From JAVBPB01 sp031549965 (GTDB lineage: Bacteria > Bacillota > Clostridia > Lachnospirales > Lachnospiraceae), in contig JAVBPB010000146.1 in the NCBI GenBank assembly GCA_031549965.1, positions 1 through 35,653 of the forward strand: a DNA stretch of 35,653 bases, written 5' to 3'. Every line of letters begins with the position of its first letter. Position 1 is the first letter of the stretch. Below, piece by piece: positions 33,318-35,653 of this stretch. The notes under the pieces were generated by a model that worked only from the letters and a program-made list of their open reading frames with translations, was not told the DNA's origin and made no database searches. The position numbers were made by a program, and so were the translations under genes.

Positions 33318-34440
33318 TAAAACTCAACAGCCAAATATGGCAATGGAGGAAAAAAACGAAATAGAAGTTATACAACAGTATGATATAATTGCTGACAGAA
33401 AACAAATGAATCAAGCATTAGTAAATTCATCTGAAGTTGACAGTCTGGTAAGCCAGATTGAAGTAAACAACTTAGAAACCATTGTTTCTTTTGGCGGTGA
33501 AGCAGCAGAAGAGATTTCAAAATGTTCTGATATAGTACTAAATAGTATGAGCATGTCTCAACTTGATAATTCCAGCCAGATGCTTAATGTTTTAGCAAAG
33601 ATTATGTCTAAGTTTGACATAGAAGAAATTAAAGATAATCCGGGGTTGTTTGGAAAATTGTTTGGTAATCTAAGAAAGCAACTGGATAAAATTTTGGAAA
33701 AATACCATACTATGGGAGAAGAAGTAGATAAAATATACGTACAGCTAAAACAATATGAATCTGAAATTAAACAGTCAAATCGAAAATTAGATGAAATGTT
33801 TAAGGCTAATGTAAATTATTATCATGAACTGGTAAAATACATTTTGGCTGGTGAACAAGGATGCAGGGAAATAGAAGCATATATAGCTCAAAGACAAAAT
33901 GATATGGAAACAACAGGGGATAATTCTATTCAATTTGAAATTCAAAGCTTGCAACAGGCATTAATGATGCTTGAACAAAGAACTCAGGATTTAAGAACTG
34001 CTGAAAGTGTTGCCATGCAGTCAGTTCCAATGATTAAAACAATGGAATTTAGTAACATGAATTTGGTTCGTAAGATTAACTCAGCATTTATTATTACCCT
34101 ACCGGTTTTTAAACAGGCACTTGCACAGGCAATTATGCTTAAGAGACAAAAAATTCAGGCAGAAGCTATGTCAGCCCTTGATGAAAAAACCAACGAAATG
34201 CTCATAAAAAATGCACGTAATACAGTAGAACAATCTAAGATGACAGCAAGACTTGCCTCAGGCAGTTCAATTAAGATTGAAACCTTGGAAAATACATGGA
34301 GAACAATTGTAAACGGAATAGAAGAAACAAAGGGTATACAAGAAAATGCAAGAAGGCAAAGGATTGAAGATGAGGCAAGACTTAAAAATATAAAAGCTGA
34401 ATTTGAAAAAATGTATCATATGCCTAATAATACAAAATAA
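33301..34440 (+). CDS. telA: TelA-family toxic-anion/stress resistance protein (YceH-like)
   Basis: This 379-residue protein is a member of the TelA family, found with TerD and YceG in tellurite and envelope-stress loci. It is almost entirely helical, with long coiled-coil-like stretches (about 115-175 and 205-330) and the conserved central NLVRKINSAFIITLPVFKQA region (about 260-280). A family hallmark is the C-terminal QSKMTARLASGSSIKIETLE, then LENTWRTIVNGIEE. There is no membrane helix; it is probably cytosolic. ATG at 33301 is chosen because AGAGGTGG lies just before it; a GTG at 33292 overlaps that site. It overlaps the YceG-like gene by 17 bases, and the first TerD gene begins 17 bases after its stop. 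The molecular mechanism is unknown in the family. Confidence 0.92.
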   Translation: MGLDFSKTQQPNMAMEEKNEIEVIQQYDIIADRKQMNQALVNSSEVDSLVSQIEVNNLETIVSFGGEAAEEISKCSDIVLNSMSMSQLDNSSQMLNVLAKIMSKFDIEEIKDNPGLFGKLFGNLRKQLDKILEKYHTMGEEVDKIYVQLKQYESEIKQSNRKLDEMFKANVNYYHELVKYILAGEQGCREIEAYIAQRQNDMETTGDNSIQFEIQSLQQALMMLEQRTQDLRTAESVAMQSVPMIKTMEFSNMNLVRKINSAFIITLPVFKQALAQAIMLKRQKIQAEAMSALDEKTNEMLIKNARNTVEQSKMTARLASGSSIKIETLENTWRTIVNGIEETKGIQENARRQRIEDEARLKNIKAEFEKMYHMPNNTK

Positions 34441-34457
34441 AAAATGGAGGTAATTAT

Positions 34458-35039
34458 ATGCCAATTAATTTATCAAAAGGACAGAAAGTTGATTTGACAA
34501 AAGGGAACCCAAAGCTTAATAATATTATGGTGGGTTTAGGTTGGGATGTTAATTTATATGATTCAGGTGCAAGTTTTGATTTAGATGCGGCGGTGTTTAT
34601 GCTTTTGGAGAACGGAAAATGTCCTACAGAAAAGGAATTTATATTCTATGGAAATCTTTCACATCCAAGTAATGGAGTAAAGCACATGGGTGATAATCTT
34701 ACAGGTGCAGGTGACGGAGATGATGAACAGGTTCAGATTGATTTATCAAAGATTCCTGCTAATATATCAAAGGTTGCATTTACGGTAACTATTTATGACG
34801 CAGAAACAAGAAGACAAAACTTTGGACAGGTATCTAATGCATTCATTAGAATTGTGGATGAATCTACAAATGCAGAATTAATCAGATATGATTTAGGAGA
34901 AGATTTCTCAATTGAAACTGCTGTAGTTGTAGGTGAATTATACAGACACAATGGTGAATGGAAATTTAATGCTATTGGAAGTGGCTTTCAAGGTGGTTTA
35001 GCAGCACTATGTGCACATTTTGGAATAGACGCAGCTTAA
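34458..35039 (+). CDS. terD: TerD-family stress protein (copy 1)
   Basis: This 193-residue cytosolic protein is a TerD-domain protein, a family of calcium-binding stress proteins from tellurium-resistance loci. Marks are the start MPINLSKGQKVDLTKGNP, GLGWDVN, the acidic FDLDAAVFML, GDNLTGAGDGDDEQVQIDLSKIP with the metal-binding acidic cluster, TIYDAETRRQNFGQV and the end GEDFSIETAVVVGELYR... GSGFQGGLAALCAHFG. Length is normal. TGGAGG precedes the ATG. It is followed after 15 bases by a close paralog. As a small, strongly translated late gene of the operon it is probably abundant when the operon is on. Confidence 0.96.
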   Translation: MPINLSKGQKVDLTKGNPKLNNIMVGLGWDVNLYDSGASFDLDAAVFMLLENGKCPTEKEFIFYGNLSHPSNGVKHMGDNLTGAGDGDDEQVQIDLSKIPANISKVAFTVTIYDAETRRQNFGQVSNAFIRIVDESTNAELIRYDLGEDFSIETAVVVGELYRHNGEWKFNAIGSGFQGGLAALCAHFGIDAA

Positions 35040-35054
35040 AAAAGGAGGATAAAT

Positions 35055-35636
35055 ATGCCAGTTAATTTACAAAAAGGTCAAAAAGTAAGCATAACAAAAG
35101 GTAACCCAGGACTTACTAAAGTGGTTGTAGGTCTTGGATGGGATGTTAATCAATATGATACCGGCGGTGATTTTGATTTGGATACAGCAGCTTTTTTGCT
35201 TACTGAATCAGGTAAGGTTTCAAAGTCAGATGATTTTGTTTTCTTTGGTAACCTTAAGCATCCATCAGGAAGTGTTGAACATTTAGGAGACAACTTAACG
35301 GGTACTGGTGAAGGGGATGATGAACAGATTAAAATTAACCTTTCATTAATACCAGAGACAATTACAAAGATAGCTTTTACTGTAACAATATATGATGCGG
35401 ACAGCAGAAGACAAAACTTTGGTCAGGTAAATAATGCTTTTATTAGAATCTATGATCAGGACAAAAATGAAGAGATATTAAGGTATGATCTTGGAGAAGA
35501 TTTTTCAATTGAAACTGCTGCTGTATTTGGCGAATTATATAAAAACAATGGAGAATGGAAATTTAATGCCATAGGAAGCGGATACCAAGGTGGCTTGGCA
35601 GCATTATGTGCAAACTTCGGAGTAGATGTTGAATAA
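35055..35636 (+). CDS. terD: TerD-family stress protein (copy 2)
   Basis: This 193-residue protein has exactly the same length as copy 1 and aligns without gaps by eye: MPVNLQKGQKVSITKGNP, GLGWDVNQYD, FDLDTAAFLL, GDNLTGTGEGDDEQIKINLSLIP, TIYDADSRRQNFGQV, GEDFSIETAAVFGELYK and GSGYQGGLAALCANFGVD. Copies like this (YceC/YceD/YceE in B. subtilis) arise by tandem duplication and may form mixed assemblies. AAAGGAGG precedes the ATG. After the stop the sequence ends AGAGAAGGA, which looks like the ribosome binding site of a further gene outside the window, possibly another TerD or TerC. Confidence 0.96.
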   Translation: MPVNLQKGQKVSITKGNPGLTKVVVGLGWDVNQYDTGGDFDLDTAAFLLTESGKVSKSDDFVFFGNLKHPSGSVEHLGDNLTGTGEGDDEQIKINLSLIPETITKIAFTVTIYDADSRRQNFGQVNNAFIRIYDQDKNEEILRYDLGEDFSIETAAVFGELYKNNGEWKFNAIGSGYQGGLAALCANFGVDVE

Positions 35637-35653
35637 AAAATAAAAGAGAAGGA

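Overview
The window is AT-rich DNA. Genes carry strong AGGAGG-type ribosome binding sites, and hairpin-plus-T-run terminators are common. Together with YesM/YesN-type two-component systems, Lpl/Ytc-type sugar ABC transporters and a B. subtilis yce-like tellurite/stress locus, this points to a low-GC Firmicute, most likely a polysaccharide-using clostridium of the Lachnospiraceae type. That placement is an inference from gene content. I see no rRNA, tRNA, CRISPR array, transposase or phage gene.

Region 1 (1-2225) holds small accessory genes: the start of a leftward gene, a decayed XRE regulator fragment followed by an intact XRE regulator, a leftward histidine phosphatase, a 134-nt fold-back element, a 32-residue lysine-rich microprotein with its own promoter and terminator, and a small protein built on three copies of a CVxVN..C motif.

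Region 2 (2226-14190) is a complete oligosaccharide uptake and breakdown locus: two ABC permeases, a solute-binding lipoprotein, a YesM-like sensor kinase, a YesN-like AraC response regulator, a 1,024-residue GH94-like glycoside phosphorylase and a cytoplasmic GH30 glycosidase. No ATPase subunit is encoded, so a shared MsmX-like ATPase elsewhere is likely. The locus probably imports a beta-linked gluco-oligosaccharide and splits it by phosphorolysis; the linkage cannot be told from sequence alone.

Region 3 (14191-21530) has a response regulator of REC plus SARP-like architecture and a 2,050-residue secreted protein with 13 Big_5-like Ig repeats and no visible wall anchor.

Region 4 (21531-35653) is a Ter (tellurium/stress) system. 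A second REC-SARP regulator and a multi-TM LytS/YesM-like histidine kinase sit directly in front of, and apparently in one operon with, two enzymes of the Ter-linked biosynthetic module (PRTase-TRSP and StiP/PRTase-PELOTA). Then come a leftward pair of unknown genes, a leftward CitE-like lyase, a trypsin-like protease with an N-terminal domain resembling YceG, a large YceG-like protein with internal repeats, TelA and two TerD paralogs. The operon seems to continue past the right edge. The most interesting features are the apparent coupling of a two-component system to the Ter biosynthetic genes, the YceG-protease fusion, and the unknown two-gene cassette between them.
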